Positions 16,090 through 25,680 of a DNA stretch of 64,000 nt are shown here, one piece after another. This stretch comes from Geomesophilobacter sediminis (GTDB lineage Bacteria; Desulfobacterota; Desulfuromonadia; Geobacterales; Geobacteraceae). Positions within the stretch are counted from its first letter, which is position 1. The number at the start of each line of letters is the position of its first letter. The notes under the pieces are model-generated. The model was not told the DNA's origin. It was given only the letters and a program-made list of their open reading frames with translations, and ran no database searches. The stretch is from NCBI RefSeq assembly GCF_016458275.1, contig NZ_JAEMHM010000013.1, positions 62,001 to 126,000 of the forward strand. Direction: 5' to 3'. Position numbers and translations under genes: made by a program.

Positions 16090-16944
16090 ATGGCAACTGC
16101 ATGCAAAGGATTCGAAAAAATTCAGGGTCATCCCTGCTTCGGCGGGAACCACCATAAAAACGGCAGAATGCACCTCGCCGTCGCCCCCAAATGCAATATC
16201 AAGTGCGGTTACTGCACTCGTAAGCATGACTGCGCCAACGAGTCGCGTCCCGGCGTTACCAGCCGCGTGCTGACTCCGGCCGACGCGATCATCCGGGTAA
16301 GAGAAGTCATGGCCAACCCGATCACCGGGCCGATGGTGAAGGTGATCGGCATCGCGGGACCCGGCGACCCGCTCTTCAACGAGGAGACCTTCGAGACCTT
16401 CCGCCTGATCGACGGCGAGTTTCCCGAACTGATCAAGTGCCTGAGCACCAACGGCCTGCTTCTCCCCGACAAGATGGCGACCCTCGCCGACATCGGGCTG
16501 CACAGCCTCACCGTCACCCTGAACGCCCTCGATCCGAAGGTGGGCGCGAAGATTTACAGCCACGTCCGCTACGATGGGCGCACCTTGCGCGGCGAGGAGG
16601 GGGCGGCGCTTCTGGTCGCCAATCAGCTCGAAGGGATTCGCCTGGCAGCCGAGCTGGGGTTGACCATCAAGATCAATACCGTCTGCATCCCGGGGGTCAA
16701 CGAGGACGAGATCCCGAAGATTTCCCAGAAAGTACGCGAGCTCGGGGCCTTCGTCATGAACATCATGCCGCTCATTCCGCAGGCCGATTTCGCCCACGTC
16801 GAGCCCCCCTCCGCCGAGAAACTCGACGCCTTGCGCCGGGAAAACGAAAAGACCATCGGCCAGTTCAAACACTGCAAGCAGTGCCGGGCCGACGCGATCG
16901 GGCTCATCGGGCAGGACCTGGAACCGCTGCGTCTTCCGGCCTGA
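16090..16944 (+). CDS. nifB: Radical SAM FeMo-cofactor core synthase NifB (short form)
   Basis: A 284-residue radical SAM enzyme that fuses two [4Fe-4S] clusters and inserts carbide to give NifB-cofactor. The radical SAM motif CNIKCGYC is at Cys35/Cys39/Cys42. Further cluster ligands are likely in GHPCFGGNHH and HCKQCRADAIG. Proteins of ~430+ residues have a C-terminal NifX-like domain; this one stops before it, as in many archaeal and anaerobe NifB. AAAGGAG precedes the ATG. It is controlled by a sigma-54 promoter and a hairpin leader. Confidence 0.96.
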   Translation: MATACKGFEKIQGHPCFGGNHHKNGRMHLAVAPKCNIKCGYCTRKHDCANESRPGVTSRVLTPADAIIRVREVMANPITGPMVKVIGIAGPGDPLFNEETFETFRLIDGEFPELIKCLSTNGLLLPDKMATLADIGLHSLTVTLNALDPKVGAKIYSHVRYDGRTLRGEEGAALLVANQLEGIRLAAELGLTIKINTVCIPGVNEDEIPKISQKVRELGAFVMNIMPLIPQADFAHVEPPSAEKLDALRRENEKTIGQFKHCKQCRADAIGLIGQDLEPLRLPA

Positions 16945-16945
16945 T

Positions 16946-17749
16946 ATGGGAATCGCGCCCTTCACCACCGACGAGATTGTGCCCTTCCTGGCGCTGGCCA
17001 CGGAGGAGGGATGGCTCTGCGACCGCTGGGAGTTCGACTTCCTGCTGCACAAGTACCCGCAGGGATGTTTCGTCTGGCGGGAGAACGGCGAGAGCGCCGG
17101 CTACGTGACCTCGGTCCGGTACGGCGCCAGTGGTTGGATCGGGAACCTGCTGGTCCCGGCAAAGTTCCGGCGCAAAGGGATCGGCAGGGTTCTCATGGAG
17201 CAGGCGGTGGCGACGCTGCTCAAGGACGGGGCCGAAACCGTCTGGCTGACGGCGTCGGCCGACGGTGCCGGTCTCTACCGGAAGCTCGGTTTCGTCGAGA
17301 TCGACACCATTCGGCGCTGGGGCGGACTCGGCGGGATGAACGGCGCGCAGCGATGCGGCGGCTCCGACTTTCTGGCGATGCGCGAAATCGACCGGGTCGG
17401 CTGGGGGGACAAGAGGGATTTGATCCTCAAGCTGAGTCTGAACCGGGGCACGCTCTTTACCACCTCGGCCGGATATCTCTGCTGTCAGAGCTGGAAGAAC
17501 GGAATCCAGGTGGGCCCTTGGGGATGCCTGGTCGGTCCCCAGGCCGGGCCGTTGCTGGACCAGGCGATCGGGGAGGGGAGGGAGCAGGTGTTCCTCGACG
17601 TACCGGCCCGCAATCACACGGCTGCCCACCTGTTGCAGGAGAAGGGCTTCGAGGTGCGGGGGACGAACCTCCTCATGTACCTGGGTGCGGAGCCGGAGTA
17701 CCGCCCGGAAACGATCTTCGCCCTGGCGAGCATGGGAAGCATGGGATGA
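16946..17749 (+). CDS. GNAT family N-acetyltransferase
   Basis: A 267-residue protein beginning one base after the nifB stop. Residues ~40-130 contain a GNAT core (IGNLLVPAKFRRKGIGRVLM, matching the acetyl-CoA pyrophosphate loop R/Q-x-x-G-x-G/A). The C-terminal half (LDVPARNHTAAHLLQEKGFE) looks like a second, degenerate GNAT-like unit, as in YitH-type tandem GNAT proteins. Substrate unknown. Tight coupling to nifB suggests coexpression under nitrogen-fixing conditions. Confidence 0.85.
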   Translation: MGIAPFTTDEIVPFLALATEEGWLCDRWEFDFLLHKYPQGCFVWRENGESAGYVTSVRYGASGWIGNLLVPAKFRRKGIGRVLMEQAVATLLKDGAETVWLTASADGAGLYRKLGFVEIDTIRRWGGLGGMNGAQRCGGSDFLAMREIDRVGWGDKRDLILKLSLNRGTLFTTSAGYLCCQSWKNGIQVGPWGCLVGPQAGPLLDQAIGEGREQVFLDVPARNHTAAHLLQEKGFEVRGTNLLMYLGAEPEYRPETIFALASMGSMG

Positions 17750-17799
17750 GGTGTAGCAGAGCGCCCTTCTGCGGTGCCCCTCTCCTGTGAAGCCGTAAC

Positions 17800-17896
17800 C
17801 TCCCTCTCCCTCTGGGAGAGGGGCGGGGTGAGGGGGCGTTGCCCGAAGTACCTTCCCTCACCCGCCCTTCGGGCACCCTCTCCCTCTGGGAGTGGG
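17800..17896. repeat. Family B repeat pair (inverted)
   Basis: CTCCCTCTCCCTCTGGGAGAG with GCGGGGTGAGGG, then an inverted partner (CCTCACCCGCCC..CACCCTCTCCCTCTGGGAG). Together they can form a long cruciform between the GNAT gene and etfB. Confidence 0.75.
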
Positions 17897-17957
17897 AAGA
17901 TGGAATGGGTCGACACGAATAAAGTCATGACGTTTGCATTCAAAAGGAGGTCTCACC

Positions 17958-18770
17958 ATGTTGGCGATTGCCTGCATAAAACAGGTTCCCGACACCACGC
18001 AAGTCCAGATCGACCCGGTTACCAACACCCTCATCCGGGACGGCATCCCCTTCATCATCAATCCCTACGACGCCCATGCCCTGGAGGAGAGTCTTCGGCT
18101 CAAGGACAGCCACGGCTTCAAGGCGGTGGCCCTTTCCATGGGACCGCCCAACGCGGAAGCTACCTTGAGAAAGGCAATTGCCCTGGGCGTAGACCGGGCT
18201 GTCCTTCTCTCCGACCGCGTCTTCGGCGGCGCCGACACCCTTTCCACCAGTAACGTTCTCTCCGCGGCGATCAAGAAACTGAGCGAGAGCGACGAGATCG
18301 GCATCGTCTTCTGCGGCAAGCAGACCATCGACGGAGACACTGCCCAGGTGGGGCCGGGGATCGCGGTGCGGCTCGGTTTCTCCCAGCTCACCCTGGTGGA
18401 CCGAATCCTCGCCATCGACACCGAGGCGAAAACGATCCGGGTGCGGCGCAAGCTGGAGGGGCGCTACGAGATCGTCGAGGCGCGGCTTCCGGCGATGATC
18501 ACCGTGGTGCGGGAGCTGAACCGTCCCCGTTACCCGACGGTGCCGATGCGGCTGCGTTCGGTGAACGGGGAACTCGAGGTGTGGGGCAACAGCGAGTTGA
18601 AGCTCGATACCGCCACCGTTGGCCTGAAAGGGTCCCCGACCTGCGTGAGCCGGATCTTCTCGCCGGAGCGGACCAAAGGGGAGATCCTCGGCGACGGCAT
18701 GGGGGATCCGATCGGCGCGGCGCACCTGCTGCTGGACCGGCTCATTGGCGGGGACCTGCTGGCGGTGTGA
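17958..18770 (+). CDS. etfB: Electron transfer flavoprotein beta subunit (EtfB/FixA)
   Basis: A 270-residue Etf beta subunit (MLAIACIKQVPDTTQVQID; CGKQTIDGDTAQVGPGIA). The latter segment is the FAD/AMP-binding signature of the subunit, including the longer form found in FixA and bifurcating Etfs. ATG 17958 has AAAAGGAGG 8 bases upstream; upstream frame codons lack one. It forms a heterodimer with the EtfA gene 190 bases downstream. Location beside nifB suggests redox supply for nitrogenase, but the module could also serve acyl-CoA dehydrogenases. Confidence 0.93.
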   Translation: MLAIACIKQVPDTTQVQIDPVTNTLIRDGIPFIINPYDAHALEESLRLKDSHGFKAVALSMGPPNAEATLRKAIALGVDRAVLLSDRVFGGADTLSTSNVLSAAIKKLSESDEIGIVFCGKQTIDGDTAQVGPGIAVRLGFSQLTLVDRILAIDTEAKTIRVRRKLEGRYEIVEARLPAMITVVRELNRPRYPTVPMRLRSVNGELEVWGNSELKLDTATVGLKGSPTCVSRIFSPERTKGEILGDGMGDPIGAAHLLLDRLIGGDLLAV

Positions 18771-18798
18771 GTCAATCATGAATCAAGTTGGCGGTTTG

Positions 18799-18892
18799 AA
18801 GTCCCCCTTCGAAAAGGGGGATTTAGGAGGCTTTGCCTTTCCGGTCTGCAATTGATAGAGGCAAATCCCCCCCGTTCCCCCTTTTCCAGAGC
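18799..18892. repeat. Family C repeat pair (CCCCCTT..AAGGGGGATTT and inverse)
   Basis: GTCCCCCTTCGAAAAGGGGG then ATTTAGGAGGCTTTGCC, and an inverted GCAAATCCCCCCC..CCCCCTTTTCC half. Same architecture as 7637-7738. It fills most of the etfB-etfA spacer. Confidence 0.75.
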
Positions 18893-18960
18893 AAAAAGGG
18901 CTTGCGACGCCTGAAACGAATGTATTCGCTACTGTTGAGATAAGAAAAAGGACTCAATCC

Positions 18961-20274
18961 ATGGAAAAACAAACCAAGGTGAAAAAACCGCGGGGGCGGG
19001 CCCGCCTGATAGCCGGCAAATGCATTGCTTGCGGCGCCCGCTGCCAGAGCACCTGCCCGGTCAACTGCATCGATATGTCCGAACAGGGGGAGCCGATCGT
19101 CCTCGAGGAAAAATGCATCGGCTGCGTGAAGTGCGTCAAGGCCTGCCCGGGAAGCGCCCTGGAAATCGTTTTCACCCCCGAGGAGCAGGCCATCCTGGCG
19201 ACCCTGTCGGGGCCGGCGGAGCCGGAAGTCGACGAGGAAGAACTGGAGCGGCAGCGGCTGATTGCCTCCTATTCCGGCGTCTGGGTCTTCATCGAACAGA
19301 CCGAAGGTGAACCGGCCCGCGTATCGTGGGAGCTTTCCGGTTCCGGCCGCGGGCTCGCCGACACCCTGGGCGTCCCTTTAAGCGCCGTCATCATCGGCCA
19401 TGATGTAGGTCATCTGGCCGACGAGGCTTTCCGTTACGGCGCCGACCAGGTCTACATCATCGACCAGGAGGTCTACGCCCGCTACCGCACCGAGGCCTAC
19501 CTGGAGGCGATGTGCTACCTGATCGAGAAGTACCGCCCCGAGATCGTCCTGATGGGCGCGACCGGCATGGGGCGCGATCTTGCCGGGGCGGTGGCGACCC
19601 GTGTCAAAACCGGATTGACCGCGGACTGCACCGGACTCGACATCGACGCCCGACGCAACCTCATGCAGACCCGTCCCGCCTTCGGCGGCAACATCATGGC
19701 CACCATCCTCTGCGAGAGATGCCGCCCCCAGATGGCGACGGTCCGGCCGCATGTCATGCCGCTTCCCGAGAGAAAAGAGCTCAAGCCGGGCAAGGTGATC
19801 GTCGAGACCCTGCCGCTCAACGAAGCCGATATCTTCACCCGGGTGCTGGAGATCATCAAGGACAAGGGGGGCAAGGACAAGGTCGACGTGGCCGGCGCGG
19901 AATTCATCGTCTCCGGCGGCCGCGGACTCATGGCCAAGGAGAACTTCTACCTCTTGGAAGAGCTGGCCGAGGAGGTCGGCGGCGTGGTCGGCGGCTCCCG
20001 CAGCGCGGTCGACGCGGGGTGGCTTCCTCCCGAGCGCCAGGTGGGGCAGACCGGCAAGACGGTTCGCCCGAAGATATACATTGCCTGCGGCATTTCCGGG
20101 GCGATCCAGCACCTGGTCGGGATGCAGGACTCCGACGTCATCATCGCCATCAACCGGGACCGCGAGGCCCCGATCTTCGAGGTGGCGACCTTCGGGATCG
20201 TCGGTGACCTGTTCCAGGTGGTGCCGGCACTGACCTCCAAGCTCAGGGAGATGAAACGGGCGCGGGCGCACTGA
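18961..20274 (+). CDS. etfA: Electron transfer flavoprotein alpha subunit with N-terminal 2[4Fe-4S] ferredoxin domain
   Basis: A 437-residue protein. Residues ~15-70 hold two cluster motifs (CIACGARCQSTCP and CIGCVKCVKACP). Residues ~110-437 are EtfA, with the C-terminal FAD-binding segment GRGLMAKENFYLLEELA..GGSRSAVDAGW and KIYIACGISGAIQHLVGM. Ferredoxin-fused EtfA subunits occur in anaerobes, where the clusters connect the flavin to membrane or bifurcating partners. Partners here are EtfB upstream and the membrane Fe-S oxidoreductase downstream. Confidence 0.93.
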   Translation: MEKQTKVKKPRGRARLIAGKCIACGARCQSTCPVNCIDMSEQGEPIVLEEKCIGCVKCVKACPGSALEIVFTPEEQAILATLSGPAEPEVDEEELERQRLIASYSGVWVFIEQTEGEPARVSWELSGSGRGLADTLGVPLSAVIIGHDVGHLADEAFRYGADQVYIIDQEVYARYRTEAYLEAMCYLIEKYRPEIVLMGATGMGRDLAGAVATRVKTGLTADCTGLDIDARRNLMQTRPAFGGNIMATILCERCRPQMATVRPHVMPLPERKELKPGKVIVETLPLNEADIFTRVLEIIKDKGGKDKVDVAGAEFIVSGGRGLMAKENFYLLEELAEEVGGVVGGSRSAVDAGWLPPERQVGQTGKTVRPKIYIACGISGAIQHLVGMQDSDVIIAINRDREAPIFEVATFGIVGDLFQVVPALTSKLREMKRARAH

Positions 20275-20309
20275 TCCCGCTTACGCCATTGCCGAAACAT
20301 TGAACCGGC

Positions 20310-20337
20310 AATCGCGGCTGGAAAGCCGCTCCTACAG
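20310..20337. repeat. REP-like palindrome, family A (variant)
   Basis: AATCGCGGCTGGAAAGCCGC followed by TCCTACAG is one variant unit of the family A repeat, downstream of etfA. Confidence 0.7.
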
Positions 20338-20406
20338 TTACCTAAGCCTAACGACGCCAGAATCGCCGGGCGAATGGGTAGGGGCGGCTTTCCTCCACCT
20401 AGCAAC

Positions 20407-20502
20407 CCTCCCTCTGGGAGAGGTTGGCCGGAGGCCGGTTGAGGGAAGCCTCCATCTCCCGCAGGATCCCCTCACCCCGACCCTCTCCCGGAGGGAGAGG
20501 GT
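20407..20502. repeat. Family B repeat pair
   Basis: CCTCCCTCTGGGAGAGGTTG with GGCCGGAGGCCGG, then CTCACCCCGACCCTCTCCCG and GAGGGAGAGGG, ending 18 bases before the next ATG. It forms long inverted stems immediately upstream of the ribosome binding site AAAGGAG. Confidence 0.75.
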
Positions 20503-20520
20503 GTAAAAAAAGGAGTTGTT

Positions 20521-22461
<1,941 letters not shown>

Positions 22462-22482
22462 TCCGTGAGGGTTGGGGATGGC

Positions 22483-22562
22483 GTAGGAGCGACATTCTGG
22501 TTGCGATCTTTATGACGAAACCCCATCCTCACATCCTGTCCGTCGCAGGCCGTGCTCCCACA
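22483..22562. repeat. Family A repeat, degenerate
   Basis: GTAGGAGCGACATTCTGGTT.. then a diverged inverted half ending in GTGCTCCCACAG. A weakened copy of the family A palindrome. Confidence 0.55.
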
Positions 22563-22600
22563 GTAAAATTCACCTTTCATCAGTTACCAGACGTTTAACT

Positions 22601-22628
22601 TCGTTCCCAAGGTCCACCTTGAGAACGT
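22601..22628. repeat. CGTTCCCAAGGTCCACCTTGAGAACG palindrome (family F)
   Basis: Short palindromic repeat of the type CGTTCCCAAG..CTTGGGAACG, also present at 29224-29250 and 29328-29354. In two of the sites it is accompanied by GGAAGCTCCAGCTTCC-like text. Confidence 0.65.
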
Positions 22629-22661
22629 GACCTCCCCGGAAGCTCCAGCTTCCACGCTGCA

Positions 22662-22702
22662 ATATAAAAAGCGATTCCCGAACTCGGGAAACGCCTTTTA
22701 TA
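22662..22702. terminator. Bidirectional terminator between EMR and dinB-like gene
   Basis: ATATAAAAAGCG..TTCCCGA with a short loop, then TCGGGAA..CGCCTTTTATAT, makes a near-perfect long stem with A- and T-rich flanks. It sits between two convergent genes and overlaps the stop codon of the minus-strand DinB-like gene, so it probably ends both transcripts. Confidence 0.7.
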
Positions 22703-23267
22703 TTTGAGGACCCTGATTGCGGAGCCGGAACTCTTCCTTGCGTCTCTCAATCAACACCAGATGGTACCTGGCATGCTGGATCAAAAAGTAGATCCACTGG
22801 TACATGTCCAGTCGTCCCAGGTTGTTGACCGACATGCGGATGTTGTAGAGGCGCCCCTCGCCGTTCGGCATGCCGTACAAAAGCTCCAGGCAACGCTCTT
22901 TCTGCTGGCGCAGCAGTGACTTAGTCTCCGAGAGTTCCACCATCCCCGAAGGTATCATGTGCGCCGGCGGCGGCCATTCAAAGGCCTCGGGCCGGGCCAC
23001 CGGATCCAGGATCGCCAGGTCTGACTCCTCCGGAGGCGGCTGGTGCAACTGCGCCCGTTTCAGTGCCGTCCGACACCCCTTGCCAATGGTGAGCAGCAAA
23101 AAATGGTTCACCAGCGAGACATGCTCCAAATGCTCCGCAATGGTCCACGCCCCGTCGTAGTCGGGGCGAAAAGACATCGCGCCCGGACCAATTTCAAATA
23201 CATCGTCCAAGAGCGCAAAGGCTTCATTCAACGCATTCTGAACGAACTGAACGGCTGGAAGTTCCAT
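22698..23267 (-). CDS. DinB-like (DinB/YfiT superfamily) protein
   Basis: A 189-residue four-helix-bundle protein. AWTIAEHLEHVSLVNHFLL and the C-terminal FLIQHARYHLVLIERR carry the spaced His residues that bind metal in the DinB/YfiT superfamily. Members are often thiol-dependent transferases or of unknown role. The start ATG follows a GGAGGGCGG stretch on the minus strand. No operon partner is evident. Confidence 0.75.
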   Translation of the reverse strand: MELPAVQFVQNALNEAFALLDDVFEIGPGAMSFRPDYDGAWTIAEHLEHVSLVNHFLLLTIGKGCRTALKRAQLHQPPPEESDLAILDPVARPEAFEWPPPAHMIPSGMVELSETKSLLRQQKERCLELLYGMPNGEGRLYNIRMSVNNLGRLDMYQWIYFLIQHARYHLVLIERRKEEFRLRNQGPQI

Positions 23268-23302
23268 TGACAGCCCGCCCTCCTCAGGAGGTGAATTTGC
23301 AA

Positions 23303-23331
23303 TTGTCGCCGCTGAGAAATCCTTCTATACT
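23303..23331 (+). promoter_or_regulatory. Sigma-70-like promoter of the small toxin-antitoxin pair
   Basis: TTGTCG, 17-base spacer, TATACT, followed by a TACGTA palindrome at the expected start region and then GAGGTGA before the antitoxin ATG. The palindrome could be an autoregulatory operator. Confidence 0.5.
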
Positions 23332-23362
23332 ACGTATGTCCTGAACATGAGGTGAATCAAAA

Positions 23363-23551
23363 ATGAACATTAAAAAGAGCGAGTTACAGGCGTTTTTAGC
23401 AGATATGCCCGACGTTGTTGATGCCGATGAGGTAATGCATCGGGTTTATCTCCTTCAAAAGATCGAAGCAGGCGAGGCTGATATCGTCTCTGGCAAAGTT
23501 GTCTCTCATGCGGATGCGGTTGAACGGCTATCGCAGAAATGGCGCGACTGA
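23363..23551 (+). CDS. Small antitoxin of a RelE/ParE module
   Basis: A 62-residue acidic protein (MNIKKSELQAFLADMPDVVD...; SHADAVERLSQKWRD) overlapping the downstream toxin by 13 bases. The size, charge and C-terminal ERLSQKW segment match antitoxins of plasmid-stabilisation (ParE/RelE) modules. GAGGTGA precedes the ATG. It probably binds and neutralises the next gene product and represses the promoter. Confidence 0.75.
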   Translation: MNIKKSELQAFLADMPDVVDADEVMHRVYLLQKIEAGEADIVSGKVVSHADAVERLSQKWRD

Positions 23552-23841
23552 TCTGGACTGAAAAAGCAGTCACTGATCTTGAAAATATCTACGATTTCAT
23601 CGCAGCAGACTCTCCGTTTTATGCAAAAGTCCAAGTACAAAAAGTAATAGCCGCTGCGGAACGTTTGATTCTGTTTCCTGAATCGGGGCGGCCGTTGCCA
23701 GAATTACCTCAACTTCCCCACCACGAGCTAATCTGTGGTTCTTACCGTATTATCTTCCGACATGATCCCGCAGCCGAGACGGTCTCCATCGTAACCATCG
23801 TCCATGCTGCCCGGTTTATGGATGAGGAGCTATTGAAGTAA
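23539..23841 (+). CDS. RelE/ParE superfamily toxin
   Basis: A 100-residue basic protein: LIWTEKAVTDLENIYDFIA, LILFPESGRPLPEL, and a C-terminal GSYRIIFRHDP..VTIVHAAR, the conserved strand and Arg/His pattern of ParE/RelE-fold toxins. Such proteins act on gyrase (ParE) or ribosome-bound mRNA (RelE); which cannot be told here. The start overlaps the antitoxin gene. Confidence 0.85.
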   Translation: MARLIWTEKAVTDLENIYDFIAADSPFYAKVQVQKVIAAAERLILFPESGRPLPELPQLPHHELICGSYRIIFRHDPAAETVSIVTIVHAARFMDEELLK

Positions 23842-23853
23842 CGATTTAGCGAT

Positions 23854-25416
23854 TCACTCCTTCCTTCTGGCGTCCTGCCCTGATTGTTTCATTGTCACAT
23901 TGCCGAAGAACTCCTTCACATCCTCCTTCAGCTTAGCCAGCGATCCTTTTTCCAGATACATCATGTGTCCGGCGTTGTAGCGTTTCTGGGTGATGTTCCC
24001 CTTGAGCCGGTCGGTCAGTCCGAGATGGCTCATCGTGTACTCGCTGGCGAGGTGCGGCGTGGCGAGGTCGAACACTCCCGAGGCCACGAACACCTTCAGG
24101 TACGGGTTCTTCGCCATGCTGTTGCGCAGGTTGTCGCTGGTGTCTGCATAGCTGTTTTTCGAATCCCAGTCCCACGAAGGTATCCCCCCGCCCAAGGTGT
24201 AGTACTCAAGCTCCGACTCGAACTTCAGTTCTTTCCTCACGTAATCCAGAAAGGTTGCCGTGAACGGCGGACGGATGTTGGCGACCGTCGGGTCGAACCC
24301 CGAGGGGGCCGCCGGGTCGACGTTTTCCGCGGTGAACCGGGTATCCATGTAACCGGCCACCTGGGAGCGGTCGGCAAGGAGCTCCCGCACGAAGTTGCGT
24401 GCATCGATGCGGAGATTTCTCTCCTCGATGAACTTTGTGGAGAGCCCGGTGTAACGGGAGAGCTTTTCGGCCACCGCGTGCCGCTCGCCCGGGGAGAGCC
24501 GGTCGCCCCGGTTCAGCGCCACGAGGTAATCGGTCGAGGCCCATTGCTCGACCTCGGCGAGGGTCCGGTTCAGGTCCTGCAGCAACTCCGGCGCCAGCTT
24601 GCCGTGATACCAGGCGGTGGCGGTGTAGCTCGGGAGGAAGAGCTGGTAAGGGAGCTCGTTTCCGTTGTCGAAGCGGAGCGTCTGCATGTTGAGGACGGTC
24701 GAGATGAGGACGATGCCGCTGGGGGCGATCCCTTCTTCCAGAAGGTGCTCGGACAGCCCCGCCGCCCGGAAGGTCCCGTAGCTTTCGCCGACCAGAAAGA
24801 GCGGTGCGTCCCATCGGTTGTTGAGGGTGAGGTAGAGGCGGATGAACTTTCCTACCGAGTCGATGTCCCCGCGCACCGAGGCGTAGCTCTTGGCCGACTC
24901 CGGCTTTGCCGCACGGCTGTACCCGGTTCCCACCGGATCGATGAAGACGAGATCGCCGAGATCGAGCCAGGACCAGTCGTTGTCCACCAGGTGGAAGGGA
25001 GGCTTGGGCATCCGGCCGTCGGCAAGCATCTCGACGCGGCGCGGCCCGAGCGCCCCGAGATGGAGCCAGACCGATGCCGCACCGGGGCCGCCGTTGAAGA
25101 CGAAGAGGAGAGGGCGGGGGGGCGCGCCGGGCGCGGGGGTGACGGTGTAGGCGGTGTAGAAGATCCGCGCCTCCGGCTCTCCCGCTTCGTTTTGCAAAGG
25201 CATCTCGGCGGCGGTTGCGGTGTAGGAAAAGGATTTCCCGCCGATGGCAACGGTATGTTTGGTTACCGAAGTCCTTGTCGGTCTGGCAGGGGGGGCTTCC
25301 TTTTCTGGTTGCGGCGCTTTCTCAGGGGCTGAGGCGTGCGGGTGTTCCGATGCGGTAAGGGCCAGGTGGGGTGTTGCTATCAAAAGCGTGGCGATAAGAA
25401 GTGCTTTGTAGAGCAA
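23854..25416 (-). CDS. Secreted S10 family serine carboxypeptidase-like protein
   Basis: A 520-residue protein with a signal peptide (MLYKALLIATLLIATPHLAL, cleavage near TAS) and a Pro-rich segment to about residue 55. The alpha/beta hydrolase core shows FVFNGGPGAASVWLHLG (oxyanion region), VGESYGTFRA (nucleophile Ser), GVFDLATP (Asp) and NAGHMMYLEKG (His). The family is peptidase S10. It is exported and probably degrades peptides in the periplasm or outside. It stands alone on the minus strand. Confidence 0.88.
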   Translation of the reverse strand: MLYKALLIATLLIATPHLALTASEHPHASAPEKAPQPEKEAPPARPTRTSVTKHTVAIGGKSFSYTATAAEMPLQNEAGEPEARIFYTAYTVTPAPGAPPRPLLFVFNGGPGAASVWLHLGALGPRRVEMLADGRMPKPPFHLVDNDWSWLDLGDLVFIDPVGTGYSRAAKPESAKSYASVRGDIDSVGKFIRLYLTLNNRWDAPLFLVGESYGTFRAAGLSEHLLEEGIAPSGIVLISTVLNMQTLRFDNGNELPYQLFLPSYTATAWYHGKLAPELLQDLNRTLAEVEQWASTDYLVALNRGDRLSPGERHAVAEKLSRYTGLSTKFIEERNLRIDARNFVRELLADRSQVAGYMDTRFTAENVDPAAPSGFDPTVANIRPPFTATFLDYVRKELKFESELEYYTLGGGIPSWDWDSKNSYADTSDNLRNSMAKNPYLKVFVASGVFDLATPHLASEYTMSHLGLTDRLKGNITQKRYNAGHMMYLEKGSLAKLKEDVKEFFGNVTMKQSGQDARRKE

Positions 25417-25606
25417 GATCCGGTACCTCCTGAAGTCATAACATGGGTAACATGGATCATCTTAGCGACCTCACACTGAGATTGCCACCCTTTTCGTAGG
25501 TCGCGTTGAGGAACGAAACGCGACATTTCCCGGTGATGGCAAACGTTGCGTTTCCCGATGAAGGCGTTCGACGCAACCCACGATGATCCTTTGAGGGACA
25601 AGCAGA

Positions 25607-25671
25607 CTGTGGGAGCGCCATTTTGGGCGCGACTGACCATCGCCAATCGCGCCTGGAAAGGCGCTCCCCCA
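25607..25671. repeat. REP pair, family A
   Basis: CTGTGGGAGCGCCATTTTGG..CGCGA followed by inverted AATCGCGCCTGGAAAGGCGC TCCCC. It lies between the S10 peptidase and the stop codon of the DUF3443 gene. The rest of 25417-25680 shows no gene. Confidence 0.8.
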
Positions 25672-25680
25672 TTCATGACC

